Of a stretch of DNA of 64,000 bases, positions 21,254-33,654 are shown piece after piece. The DNA comes from Argyresthia goedartella (taxonomy: Eukaryota; Arthropoda; Insecta; Lepidoptera; Argyresthiidae): the NCBI GenBank assembly GCA_949825045.1, contig OX463818.1, forward strand, positions 28,908,906 to 28,972,905, read 5' to 3'. Each line of letters starts with the position of its first letter. Position 1 is the first letter of the stretch. Below the pieces are notes generated by a model. The model was given only the letters and a program-made list of their open reading frames with translations, did not search any database and was not told where the DNA came from. Both the position numbers and the translations under genes were made by a program.

Positions 21254-24200
21254 TTTCTGAATAGCTATTCGGGAGTGTCGGGTTGTGCTTATTAAATTTA
21301 TGTCCTAGAAGTTAATTGCTTATCATGCATCTTTGTAAATATTTTCTACCTTGTTTAAACTACTGAATATGTCGTCACAGTGATTGCCTATTACTTCTAT
21401 AATCGTCATTATTTATCTAGTCTAGAAATCTATACGTAGAATGCGCCAGATTAATTATGAATTAAAAAAAGCGACATCTTTGAATGGATAGCGGAAGTGT
21501 AAGGATGGATGTTCGCTATAACATATTTTGAGTTTCATATGAGGTGGCGGCACCTTTTGACGAATAGCAGGAATGTTCCCAAAATCTGTCAAGATGAGTT
21601 TAAAAATATTGTACGGGTTCCGTATAGGAACAAAACCAGAGGGGAGAGATGAAATATGGCGTTTAGCATCAGAAAGGGATATGACAAAACAGGGTTTCAC
21701 TGAGAAGGTAACTTGGGTTTTGCAATGGAATACAAATTTTAGATTTTAACAATGGTACTAAGTCAAAACAATTTTTGAAACGAAGGATATTGAGATGAGT
21801 GTTATTTTGAATTCTTTGCCACATTGATGTAATATAAATGAACTGTGTATTTTACTGATTTATGATGATTTGTAAATAAAAAGCAAAAAGTAATAATAAT
21901 AAAAATGACAGTGAACCCTAATGGATTTTTAGGGATTTCTTTTTTCTAAACGGGATGAGATATCTAAATGGTTGATATTGAAAAAGTTGGGCAATTTGGT
22001 CTTGAGTGTTAATATTCAAAAAACATTGCGTTTGCTTAAAGCATTAAGCCACAAAACTACTTTTAAAAAAATCCCTAAATCCTGGCAACACCAAATCTGT
22101 TGTATAAAAGAACGATGTGGGGACGATTACGGCAGTTATATTTTTATAAGAGTTGCCGCGAGAAGTCTCCCTGAATCTGGAGCCATTGAAAGGTTTTAAA
22201 GTACCTACCTATTTACCTACGTTGTGCGGTCAAACAGCTGTTTGATAGTGGAAAGTACCTAAAGTAATTTTTGAGCATTTACGGGCTCAAAATAATATTG
22301 AAACTACGAAGGAATAGGGAAAGTAAAGTGATCTCTAAATTATAAAACCAGTAGTTTCAATTTTAGTGCGATAAATAATATAATCAGTTTGTTAAATAAT
22401 GGTTTAAATAGGAGAAGCCTGAATTTTAGGCGATCCACTTGAATTAATTTAATTCAGTCTTAAAGTTAATAAATAAAAGGAAACCATTATTCGCGTTGGT
22501 GTTTCAATTAATTTTTATTTCCTAGACAGGACGTCTGTCTGTGTTCAGGAAGGATGAGGGGTGAGTGACCTTTATTTTGGTGATCCGACAGATAATGTGT
22601 TATTTATTTACCTATTTACTTTTACTGGGGATGCATAATTTATCATGTAATTTTCTTTCACATACGTTCACTTGACACAGATGGCTACAAGGTTTAAAAT
22701 AGATCCAGCTATCTACAAATATAGAAAGGTTTAGGAAACATTGTCGAGTGCAGGGTCTAAATGGAAGCTTTGCCTAAAGTATTTTAATCTAGAGCCATTC
22801 TACCATGATGTAGGTACAATTTTAAATGAATCTACATAGCTACTTCCAGATTGCTGAAAAGAAAGTACCTATAACGCTATCTTTAATCATTCACAGACGC
22901 GAGCTTCTAAAATATTCGACGGTTTATTACTAATCATCATAGAAGCAATGGTTCTAAGTAACTGATAGTAACATGAGGAATTATGCAAGTTTAGTATCGG
23001 GTAGATACTTATTTAGGATTTTAGAGAATTTATACCTACCAATTTCATAACATCACATGAGTTAGTATCGGATATTATATATGTAATTCTACTGAACGTG
23101 TGTATGCCACTGAACTCCTCCTAAGCGGCTGGACCGATTTGAATGAATTTTTTGTATGCGGTAGGGAGGCCCTCTAAATGGTTTAGATTTACAAATCAGC
23201 TCGGCAGGACAACGGCTGTCGAATCCACTAGTTACCTATAATTATCACAAACGGAAAGTCAGAGGATCAACAGGTTATTTCAATAGCAGTACCTAGCTAG
23301 GTACTTACATATTTTATAATGTTAATTATTTACAAGCCGCGCCACGAATAGAGTACGTTGGGCGACGTTGGCGGGAATTACTGCGCGTATGTACAGATAT
23401 TGAAAGGTGAATACTGCGTATTCAAGGTCACCGCTCACAACGTGTGGCGCGACGGATATATATACCTATGGGTCGGCAGAAACCCTATCTACGAAGCCAG
23501 GGTTCGAGTCCCGGTGGGGACAAGTGTTTGTCCGATGGGTACAGATGTTTGTACTCTAGTCATGGTTGTTTATCTATCTAAGTTTAATATTTATCTATAT
23601 ATTTACGTGTAACAGACAACGATGTCTGTTGCCCAAAATACAGGGAATTGTAATTTGGGACTAGAGCAATGGGTGTAGATTGGGAATTACATTCGCTATT
23701 ACGAAATAAATCAAATTGTAAAGTCGGTAAATATGAACGTTAAATTTTGTATCTCAATTACCTTCCATTACATCCGATACATAACACAACGAGAAGGAAG
23801 TGCTGAGCCAGGCTATCAACAACCTTTGTCTACAATTAAGTTTATTATTGTTATTGTTGTGAAATTGGTTGGGTTCTAACTATTCATACTACTAGAATAT
23901 GATTGTTACAGGCTCCACATTATTTGTCGATTCACCACAGAATTTTGTTCAAGCTTGAAGAAATCACATTGAACATAATTCACCTTTACCTAGTGTTAAG
24001 TCCTGGACTTGCGGCATGCAGAGAAGATGACCTTTGCAATAGTGTTAATAATTAAATTCAGTGTTCCTTATTAAGGCCGGGTGACATATAAGTGCAGAGA
24101 AATCTATATGACAAAAAAAAATCCTAGCCATTTTTTAAAGTGAAGTGAAGTGATTCTTGTTTTTAAAATTGCAAGGTCTAAAGGTGGGAAAAGTCTTTTT

Positions 24201-25303
24201 TAGATTAAAATGGACTGTAATGCATTATATAAGTATAATTTAAATACTTACTCTAACTAATAACAATAAGATTTTAATGAAAAAATAAATAATAACAATA
24301 CTGTGGTCCAATTTAGTCATACCTCAGTGAAATTGACAGAATATTAACTATACCTACAATTTTTTGTTCTAAAATTAAACTTTTATTAAAATTGTCCAGA
24401 CAATTTCAACACTGGGGATTTTAGTAGTTATATTTAGATTGTAGTTCGATTTTTCCCTTCTAGAATCTATAATGTTTATTTTAATTGTTTTATTTGTGTT
24501 GTGTGTGTTTGGTGTTTTTTTAGAATCTTCTACTGGTTGATTTAAATGATAATTATTGTGTTTCATAGATTCTTTAATTGATTAATTTGAACGTTATTTG
24601 AACTGTGTTTTCTAGAATCTTTTACTGTTTTATTTTGATTTGATTTTTCAGGAAGGTTTTGTGTTTTATCGGGTTTTAATTACCTATTATGCAGCAATCA
24701 TTGGGTTTCATAAACTCTTAATTCTCCATTATAAAACGGGGAAAACTATTTCAATCAACACGGTAACCATTATATTCAGGATAGGCAGTAACCAGATAAT
24801 TATTTTGTTTCCTAGATTCTTTAATTGATTAATTTGAACGTTATTTGAACGGTGTTTTCTAGAATCTTTTACTGTTTTATTTTAATTAAGTTTTGCAGGA
24901 AGGTTTTGTGTTTTATCGGGTTTTAACTACCTACTAGGCAGCAATCATTGGGTTTCATAAACTCTTAATTTTCCATTATAAAACGGGGAAAACTATTTCA
25001 ATCAACACGGTAACCATTATATTCAGGACAGGCAGTAACCAGATAATTATTGTGTTCCTAGATTCTTTAATTGATTAATTTGAACGTTATTTGAACGGTG
25101 TTTTCTAGAATCTTTTACTGTTTTATTTTAATGAAGTTTTGCAGGAAGGTTTTGTGTTTTATCGGGTTTTAACTACCTACTAGGCAGCAATCATTGGGTT
25201 TCATAAACTCTTAATTTTCCATTATAAAAAGGAGAAAACTATTTCAATCAACACGGTAACCATTATCTTCCGGACAGGAGGTAACCAGATAATTATTGTG
25301 TTT
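21254..25303. repeat. 3,857-bp tandem duplication, copy 2
   Basis: It repeats copy 1 nearly base for base up to the monomer array, where it carries one extra 247-bp unit and then runs on into LINE-G. All of the short open frames recur at +3,857; one of them differs by a single residue (Ser to Pro in the 63-codon minus frame at 24375-24566). High identity means a recent duplication, or an assembly duplication. Confidence 0.95.
23440..23522 (+). repeat. tRNA-derived SINE head (copy 2)
   Basis: Same sequence as 19583-19665, carried along in the tandem duplication. Confidence 0.55.
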
Positions 25304-25533
25304 CCTAGTTTCTTTAGTTGATTAATTTGAACGTTATTTGAACGGTGTTTTCTAGAATCTTTTACTGTTTTATTTTAATTGGATTTTGCAGGAAAGTTTT
25401 GTGTTTTATCGGATTTCAACTACCTACTTTGCAGCAATCATTGGGTTTCATAAACTCTTGATTTTCCATTATAAAAAGGGGAAAACTATTTCAACCAACA
25501 CGGTAACCATTATATTCAGGACAGGCGTGAACC
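24545..25533 (+). repeat. 247-bp monomer array, copy 2, directly upstream of LINE-G ORF1
   Basis: Anchors are at 24578, 24825, 25071 and 25318 (spacing 247, 246, 247). Each unit contains TTCTAGAATCTTTTACTG, a T-rich stretch ending in TTTGCAGGAA, and CGGTAACCATTAT. The fourth unit breaks off at about 25533 and LINE-G ORF1 starts 52 bp later. Position and repetition resemble promoter monomers in the 5' UTR of some LINEs; that reading is inference. Confidence 0.85.
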
Positions 25534-25584
25534 AATATTTAAAATCCACCAGGGTAATAGAAAATATTCGGTTTAAACAATTAT

Positions 25585-26823
25585 ATGATCCTCATCAAGG
25601 AAACCGAACCAAAGGAACTCCCAGTGTTCGTCGCCCGAGACCTGGCGAAACTACCCCCAGTTACGTTTGATCATGTCGACGTTACAAGATTACTTAAGGA
25701 TATTGTTTTGTAAAAGGCAACCCTGCATCGCATTCAAACAACCTATATCACCTCAGAACAACTCGGGGAATTTAGGGAGGAACTTGAAATATTGCGTCAG
25801 ACAAAAACACCACATCAACAGCAACAGGTACCCCCCACTTTTAACATCAGACGACCAACAATTTGGCCAAGATCTAACCAACAGTGGCCCAGCTGGAATA
25901 AGCTTGGTAATGGAATGTAATCAGGATACAAATCCAAAACCTACATGCTCACCTATCAATCGCGCCACACCTGCTATCAGTAGCCCCCCCGCCACACCTG
26001 CTATCGATAGCCTCCCGGCCAAGGAAAAACTACCAACCTCGCAGACGGGCCATACTCAGAAGGTAACATCGAGTCCCCAGAAGACTTCATATGCAGCCAA
26101 GGTCAGCACTGCACCCACAAAACCTTCATCTGGTAATAATGAAAATAATGGCTGGATTGAAGTAACGCACAAAAGAAAAAAGAAACAAAGCAAAAACATC
26201 AGGGGAGTGTCTACAAATCAAGCCGCTAATAAACTTAAAAAACTCAAAACTCAAAACTCAAAACGTTTATTCTGTAAATAGGCCACAAGGGCACTTTCAC
26301 ATGTCATTTCATTTAATTTTTTACAGAACATTTGGTATTATTATTTGTATCATATTATCAGAAAAAAGTACTTAATTATTGTTTCTGAGAGATGTAAAAA
26401 GTCTCAAATGTCATAATAAAATAATTAAAATATAAATAACAGAGATGTATAGTCTCTTTAGTGAATAATACAATGATGATAGGAGATGTAAATGGTCCCC
26501 ACATTAAAATTGCGCCCAGGACTGCAGACATCTACGTCGCTAATCTGGACCCCTGCATGACAATTGAAGATCTAAGCTCTTACATCAAAGCAATGGGATA
26601 ATCGTCGCTGAATATTAGGAAACTACCACCCCGAGAATCCTACAGTTCAAGCTCAGAATTTGTTGTAACTACATCTATGGAGAATATTAAAACATTCCTA
26701 AACAGGGATTTCTGGCCTAAGGACGTTATCGCTGGTCGTTATTACCGGCCCATATACTATGCTAAAACCCGACAGGGATATCAAGTAAACAAAAGAGGGC
26801 AAATTAAAGATTACGTCTATTAA
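25585..26823 (+). pseudogene. LINE-G ORF1
   Basis: ATG 25585 opens MILIKETEPKELPVFVARDL and continues LPPVTFDHVDVTRLLKDIVL to TAA at 25711-25713. After the stop the same frame goes on (HRIQTTYITSEQLGEFREEL, helical). A frameshift near 25915 leads into a Pro/Thr/Ser-rich basic region (SYAAKVSTAPTK, HKRKKKQSKN). A minus-oriented insertion (26231-26475) then interrupts. The C-terminal domain resumes as ADIYVANLDPCMTIEDLSS, with TAA at 26599-26601, and FVVTTSMENIKTFLNRDFWP to TAA at 26821-26823. It is an RNA-binding ORF1 by position; degenerate. Confidence 0.7.
26231..26475 (-). mobile_element. LINE 3' end inserted in LINE-G ORF1
   Basis: On the minus strand the segment ends in GTGGCCTATTTACAGAATAAACG followed by repeats of TTTTGAG (three units, 26236-26262). 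That is a LINE 3' UTR with polyadenylation signal and a tandem-repeat tail. No coding sequence is present. Edges are approximate. Confidence 0.6.
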
Positions 26824-29557
26824 TTGTAAATCTGTGCGGAGCTCGGCTCTATTCATTTCTGACCTGTGCGAAGAAAATGATATCGTATTATTACAAGAAA
26901 CCTGGCTCCTCCCTACGGACCTGCACTTCCTAGATAGCAATAACGCGTCATGTCACAGCCTGGGTATATCAGCAGTCGATACCTCCAAAGATATCCTTAA
27001 AGGCAGACCATACGGTGGAGTAGCCATCCTGTACAAAAATATACTTCGCATAATTCCGGTCGAATGCAATACACCACGGCTGTGCGCGGTAGAAGTCACA
27101 TTGAGCGATAACTGTACGCTACTTGTTATAACATCCTACATGCCATGCGAAAACACTGATAACTTCCCGGAATACTGTGAGCTATTAAGCAAAATACATG
27201 CTATTGTCGAAGACCGTGGATGCACTAACTCCATCGTAGTGGGAGACTTCAATGCTGACCCTAGAACACCATTTGGAGATGAACTTGAAGACTTCTGCAG
27301 AGAAAATCAGTACAAATATGCCGATAAATTGCTATTACCGGGATCGACATACACATTCGTCAGCGACGCGCACGGAACTACGAGCTGGCTAGATCACTGC
27401 CTCGTCACAGATTCGGTATACAACTCCATTAGCAAAATGTACGTAGATTACGGAATCTCATGGACAGACCATAGACCAATCTCAATTGAAATGACAATCA
27501 ATAACCTCACCCGGTTAGAAGCCACGAATGACCACCTAACATGTACATGGTCATGGAAACCAAGATCGGCCAACCAGATTTGTCATTATGCAGAAATTGT
27601 ACAGCGAGACATGTCGGCCCTCTTGAATAGTGGTAACTACCTCCATATGTACACGCCTCAACATATCGATATTGCTTATAGGAGTGTTGTCAAAATCATG
27701 CAAAATGCCGCTAGCTTTGTATACAAAGCAAAACGAGCAAAAACCAAGAGACGCACGTTACTGGGCTGGAACGATCGAGTAGCTGATCACTATGCCACAT
27801 CTAAGCGCGCACTTGCTCTATGGCACAGAGCCGGCTGCCCACGAGAGGGACCGATAGCTGAGCAAAGGAGACAGGCGCGAGCGAACTTCAAGCTAGCATT
27901 GAAAAAATGCCAAAGGAATAAAGAACAGATCACTATGAACAGAATTGCGAACGATCTTAACAGCATGAACTTTCAGTCCTTTTAGCAAAAGTCGAATAAC
28001 GTCATCAAACCCAAAACACCAAGTCCCAGTCACATAGATGGTGTCACAAACAACTACGACATAGCGAACAATTTTAATCAGCTGTTTACGCAACCCGCCC
28101 CTGCATTTACATTTGCACCTACTAACTCACTTCAAGATGACAGCAGCACTGACGACACTATAACTGTTAGCCCTGCGTCATTATACAAAGTCGTGAAGAA
28201 TACTGTGCGTGGTAAATCTCCAGGACTGGACGGCTTATCAATTGAGCACTTACAAAATGCGGGCCCGGCCATGATAGTAGCAGTGAGCCACCTATTCACA
28301 GCTATCTTGCGTACAGCTCACCTGCCCATTGCAATGACGGATGCGGTTATTGTACCAATATGCAAGAACAGGCAGAAAAACATCTCCAGTCGCAGTAACT
28401 ACCGTCCGATTGCGTTAGCCTCGATAATTGCCAGACTGCTTGAGAAAGTGCTTAATGAGCTGGCCGCGCCTTACCTCAGCACTGCGGACAACCAGATGGG
28501 ATTCAAGAAGAACGTATCCACCAGTACCGCCATCTACACCTTGAAGCAAGTCGCGGGATACTATAAGTCAAGAAAAACATCTGTGTGCGCCTGTTATCTT
28601 GACTTGAGCAAGGCGTTCGACAGACTGGCACATGACCGACTCTGGCTGATACTGCTAGAGCGGGGAGTACCGGGTCACGTGACCAAGGTGCTGAAGACCT
28701 GGTATAGTCAGCAGAGCAACGTCGTTCGTTGGAATGGGGCCCTATCGGATCCGTCAAAGCTGGCGTGTGGTGTGAGACAAGGCGGAAGCATGTCACCTAT
28801 ACTTTTTAACGTCTACATGGATGGTCTGTCTCACAAACTGAACCAGCTCAATGTTGGGTGTTCCATGAACGGCGTCATAACTAACCATGTCTGCTATGCA
28901 GACGACATGGTTCTACTCAGCCCATCCATTTCAGCAATGAGAGACATGCTTGCAGTTTGTGAGGAATACGCAGCACAACACAACATGGCATACAACCCGG
29001 ATAAGTCTGTGTGTATGATGTTCCGATCGACAAATACACCTGCCTTCATACCGCCAGTGCGACTAAACGGCAGAGACCTCGAGTTCGTCGAGGAGGTTAA
29101 ATATCTGGGCCACGTCATCACTGCGGATCTAGACGACAGACTGGACATCGCGAGGCAGCGACGGGCTATACTGTTGCGAGCCAACATGCTGGCGCGGCGC
29201 TTTGCGCGCTGCAGCCCGGAGGTGAAGAGGCAGCTCTTCCTGTCGTACTGCACGTCCGTGTACACTGTGGAGCTGTGGGCGGTGTACACAAAGAAGAGCA
29301 TGGAGCAGATGCGCGTGCAGTACAGCAACTCATGGCGCGCTCTGTTCCGCCTGCTGCGCTGGTGCAGCGCAAGCGGCATGTTCGCGGAGGGGCGCGCGCC
29401 GGGCTGGGCGGCGCTGCGGCGGCTGGGCACGGCCACCGCGTGGACCCACATAGCGCACTCCACCAACCAGCTGCTGGAGGCTGCTCGCTCATGGCAATCC
29501 AGCCCCCTGCACCGCGAATGGAGGCTCCTGCACCGATCCTCATCCACAGTTTTATGA
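26789..29557 (+). pseudogene. LINE-G ORF2, endonuclease and RT, one amber codon
   Basis: The frame reads KLKITSINCKSVRSSALF, then endonuclease boxes LLQETWLLP (Glu), YGGVAILYKN, IVVGDFNADPRTP and SWTDHRPISIEM. The single interruption is TAG at 27983-27985 (NFQSF-stop-QKSNN), probably from a Trp codon. RT follows: KSPGLDGLSIEHLQ, NYRPIALASIIARLLEK, QMGFKKNVSTSTAIYTL, motif A CYLDLSKAFDRLAHD, motif B GVRQGGSMSPILFN, motif C NHVCYADDMVLLSPS, then thumb (EEVKYLGHVITADLD) and a GC-rich C-terminus. Endonuclease and RT catalytic residues are all present. An upstream in-frame ATG at 26759 is separated from the frame by TAA at 26786-26788. Confidence 0.85.
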
Positions 29558-29819
29558 TGATTAATGTGTTAGTAAAATTATTTTAAATGATGTTTTTTAA
29601 ATGATATTAATTAATTTTATTATTGAATTGGAAACAATGTAATTATTTTAAACTATTTTATCTTTGACATTTTTTGTCATTTTTCGACATTCATATATTG
29701 GACATTTGTTGGTTAAATTATTCAAATTGTGTGTGAATCAATGTTATTATTAATCTATTTTATCTTTTGACATTTTATATTATTCGACATTTATATTGGA
29801 CAATAGTCTGGAAATAAAA

Positions 29820-29821
29820 CA

Positions 29822-29853
<32 letters not shown>

Positions 29854-29858
29854 TATAT
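29820..29858. repeat. ATT/AT microsatellite at LINE-G 3' end
   Basis: (ATT)n passes into (AT)n and lies just after AATAAAAC. It is probably the LINE-G tail. Confidence 0.8.
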
Positions 29859-29859
29859 A

Positions 29860-30120
29860 AATAACTAGGTAATAAAAAAATATAATATTATAGGGTTCTC
29901 GATAGATTATACTTATGTTTTACTAACATTTTATTCTTAATTTATTTACTCCTATCCCTCTCCCTGTTAATGTTTGTTATTTAAAGGAATTTATTTATTT
30001 CTCATATTAAGTAATATCTGTCCTTATATACTCTATTTTTACCTGAATCCTAGATAAAGTCAGTCAACTGTCACATTATTCATATTTATGTTGAATGAAA
30101 TTGAGAGTTTGAATTAATAT
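29860..30120. other. AT-rich spacer
   Basis: No gene or recognised repeat is seen between the LINE-G tail and the truncated start of LINE-H. Confidence 0.5.
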
Positions 30121-30122
30121 CG

Positions 30123-31949
30123 CTTCGAAATCGTTGCAATCGTCTCTGTCGCGACGCCAAACGCCGCCACATCTTTGAGTGTATCGAAAGGTACACTCCT
30201 GCTCAGGTGTGGAAATTTCTCAGGACACTTGGTATTGGCAAGTCCCAGGCCCAGGACACGCATTCAGGTAATGTCGATCTCAACGCTCTTAATCAATTTC
30301 TCTCCGCACCGCCCGTTGTGATGGACTCTACTGTCAAGCAAGCCACTCTTCGGAGCCTGCGTTCTAGGTCACTTCCCAAAACCACTCCCTTCAACACGAG
30401 ATATGTCGGAGTTGGCACAGTTAAAAGGGCATTGTTGGCGATTAGCTCCAAAGCAATCGGACATGACAACATCTGCCTAAAAATGATCTTCACTATCCTA
30501 GATGACCTGCTTCCGCCCATAACGCACATTTTAAATTTTTCCCTTTCAAACTGCTCCTTCCCTACTGCTTGGAAACATGCACTAGTTATCCCTCTCCCTA
30601 AATCATCCAATCCCACCTGCTTCAAAGAATATCGCCCGATTTCCATCTTGCCGATCCTATCAAAAGTCCTCGAATCCATTGTCCATACCCAGCTCTCCCA
30701 ATATCTATCCTCTAACAACCTATTAAATCCTTTTCAATCAGGCTTCAGACCGGGTCACAGCTTAGTTACGGCTCTACTTAAAGTGACGGATGATATTCAG
30801 GTTGCCATGGATCAGAAGCAGCTTTCGGTGCTTACCCTGCTCGACTTCAGCAGTGCCTTTAACTGTGTTGACTTTGACATTCTCGTTGAACTTCTCAAAT
30901 CTCTTAATCTCTCTTCCCATTCTGTCAGCTGGTTCGACTCATACCTTCGTGACCGTAAACAGCGTATCAAATCGGAGACGACTTGCACGGATTGGTGTGA
31001 CCTCACCTCCGGTGTCCCCCAAGGTGGCATTCTCTCTCCTCTTCTATTTTCTATATTTATTAACTCCATCTCCGATGCCCTCTCATCTTTTTATCATCTT
31101 TACGCGGATGAATTACAGATCTATCGCCACTTCTCTCCCGATAATGTAAACTCCGCTGTGGAGGCGTTAAACACTGACTTAAAGGGGATTAGAGGATGGG
31201 CCTCGTCATTTGGGCTACTGGTTAACCCAAACAAGTCCCAGGCCATGATAATAGTTACCAGACACTCACTATGTTTGTTGAAGCAACAGTCTGTCCCTCC
31301 TGTATCTTATAACGGTACCGTAATCATGTATAGCGACACAGCGAAAAACCTGGGTGTTGTTTTCGATAACCAGTTAACCTGGTCAACGCATATCAGCGAC
31401 AGCAGGCGAGTTTACGCTACCTTTCACTCTCTCAGGAGACTTCAGAACTTTCTTCCTCGTCAGACCAAACTTATTCTCGCCCAGTCTCTTTTACTTCCCC
31501 TCATTGACTATGCTGATGTTTGCTGGGTAAGCGCAAATGAAGAGCAACTGAACAAACTCGAACGACTTCAAAACCTCGGGATTCGGTTCATCTTCGGACT
31601 GCGAAAATATGATCACGTTTCTCAACATCGCAGGGAGTTGAATTGGCTTCCGATTCGTCTTCGACGGGACTCTCATATCCTATGCCTGCTCTACAATATT
31701 TTGTGGAACCCTCGGTACCCTAACTTCCTGCGTGATCGCTTCGAATTTCTTTCTTCATGCAGGCCTCGGAGAACTCACATGGCTACTATGCTTAAAGCCC
31801 CACAACGCTCCACTGCAACCTACGAGCACGGGTTTAGAATCCGCGCTATACGGCTGTGGAATGAACTTCCCTGCACCATCAGGGACAGTCCATCACTGAA
31901 TATCTTTAAGAACCGACTAAAGAAGCACTATCTTTCACTTTCTATTTAG
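30123..31949 (+). pseudogene. LINE-H ORF2, RT open but YADE at the active site
   Basis: The frame is open from LRNRCNRLCRDAKRRHIFEC at 30123 to the stop at 31947-31949, about 608 codons, with no stop or frameshift. RT blocks: FKEYRPISILPILSKVLES, QSGFRPGHSLVTALLK, motif A LTLLDFSSAFNCVDFD and motif B TSGVPQGGILSPLLF. Motif C reads YHLYADELQIY, where the sisters E and P have YADD, so the second catalytic Asp is Glu (GAA). The C-terminus RIRAIRLWNELPCTIRD is present. There is no endonuclease and no start codon, as expected for a 5'-truncated insertion. The altered motif argues that this copy could not polymerise. Confidence 0.9.
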
Positions 31950-32158
31950 CTATATAATTGTATTAGTATTAGTATATTTGTAAGATATTTATTGATATGC
32001 TATATTTATGTAACTGTGTATGTAGTCTATATTTCTTAGCAATAGGGTTTTATGTATGTGTAATATGTATTATATTAGAATATAGTCTTAATTGTACGCG
32101 CAATTCTTTCCCTTACCTATCATCTCCGTCTCCTATCCAACATGGTTTGCTGGAAGAA

Positions 32159-32174
32159 ATCTCTTTTTACAGAT
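32159..32174 (+). ncRNA. LINE 3' UTR hairpin (copy H)
   Basis: ATCTCT-TTTT-ACAGAT in the shared context GCTGGAAGAA...AAGCTCGCCTTTGTAC. One stem position is a C-C mismatch compared with copies E and P. Confidence 0.55.
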
Positions 32175-32265
32175 AAGCTCGCCTTTGTACATGTTTTTTC
32201 TATCATAAGTTATCTGTCTGTCTGTTTTGTTTAGTACAATAAAGAAATTACGAAATTACGAAATA

Positions 32266-33654
32266 ATATTCAATTTGTGGTTATTCCAGCGACGTGGAAT
32301 GAAGTTTGAAATATTAATATAGCACTACTTTGTAGTATTTGGAGTCAATGAGACTATAAACTTATTGAAAGTAGTTACTGAGTTGACTAATTTCTGCAAC
32401 AACGTTTTAAATTTGATATGTTCGACTCGATGTCGAGAATTCAGAGTTTAACTAAACAAACCTGCAATTCTCGTCTTAACTGAATGATGATAAAGGTTCA
32501 ATTTCCCTAGACCTTGCATTGCAATCATGGAAGGCGGTCATGGTTAATTTTATTAATACGATAGTTATTAATTAATTACCTTTGATCAAATTATGGAATA
32601 AGCCGTCGCAAAGCCACCGCTAATGTTCACATAACGCCAAAATGAAGCAATAGAAGTACGGAAATTCACAGTTATGCTCTATTCAGATGTGCATATTTAT
32701 ATTACTATACGGATACATATACTTATATCTTCGCACTTTACGAAGTAACAATATCATGTTTGGATCTGCTGATGGTAGATTGAAGGTCAATTCATTAACC
32801 TTAAAATGAATCATGCTACTTACGCACTTCTATGGATGTGCAGAAATATTTTATACTTCATGCTATGCTATTGTGCATTACTAAAAGACAAATAAGTCTT
32901 TATTGAAACACATAACGTGTAACATAAACAACCAGTGAAACTTCATTGTGTATGTTTATAGTTTTCTATATGTGGAAGAATATTTAATATAATCTTACTA
33001 CATAAATATCAGATATTGACTGATGAGACAGTTGAATGTCATTCACAAACTATAATCCCATCCTGATCGGTCATACCCCATCCCAATTCGGTGAATCTAT
33101 GACTAAATCCAATTCAGAATACTTATACGCTACTCTTTTTATAAACGAGTATCAGAACTACAAATTAATTGGTTTCGTAGAATTATCTGGGTAGAAGACC
33201 GAATCAAGTGGTAGGGGTTTCTTCCCCAAAATTTTATGAATATCAAATTTTCCTTTTATTATCTTGTTCAATATTTATCATTTTTTATTTCATTTTAATC
33301 AATACTCAAAAAATACTATGACATTTTATTATATGAATCTGTCTTATAAAGTTATTAATCATTTAATGGATATTAATCTGTATCATTCTTGTTAGTGGGG
33401 ACATATTTTAAAATTACTAAATATTCTATTTAAAACATTCCTTGTTTAAAATCTATTGTCAAAGTTGACAGCACTTCTTACTCATACCTCTAGAATTAGG
33501 GTTACTGGTTTCACAAGTAGTAGGAGTTCTAATTTACTAGACGATCTATTTTATTTGGCCATCACAATTAATAAGAGACTGCGTTAAAAAAAAGGGTGGA
33601 CGATATATAAAGGGGGGATGTTACATGTTGTGCGTATCATGGTCTACTACCTGC
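32266..33654. other. AT-rich spacer of about 1.4 kb
   Basis: No coding frame over 60 codons, no tRNA-like sequence and no clear repeat were seen. It is the longest unexplained stretch and may hold decayed elements or ordinary intergenic DNA. Confidence 0.5.

Larger units (their letters stand above)
25534..29845 (+). mobile_element. LINE-G, near full length, two ORFs
   Basis: ORF1 starts at ATG 25585, ORF2 ends at 29557, and the 3' UTR ends with GAAATAAAACAATTATTATT and an ATT/AT tail (to about 29845). If the monomer array is its 5' UTR the element starts near 24545. ORF1 holds a 240-bp foreign insertion and stops; ORF2 has one nonsense codon. The RT pattern resembles L2/CR1-group LINEs; clade untested. 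Confidence 0.8.
30121..32265 (+). mobile_element. LINE-H, 5'-truncated
   Basis: Plus-strand member of the LINE-E/P family. It begins in the linker just before RT and runs to a 3' tail AATAAAGAAATTACGAAATTACGAAAT (32240-32265). Confidence 0.9.

Noticed and set aside
20688..25533. CRISPR-like array
   Set aside because: The units are 247 bp, directly tandem and without unique spacers; the genome is eukaryotic.
29166..29586. Long overlapping frames on both strands at the LINE-G 3' end
   Set aside because: The high GC content removes stop codons; only the plus frame carries LINE C-terminal patterns.
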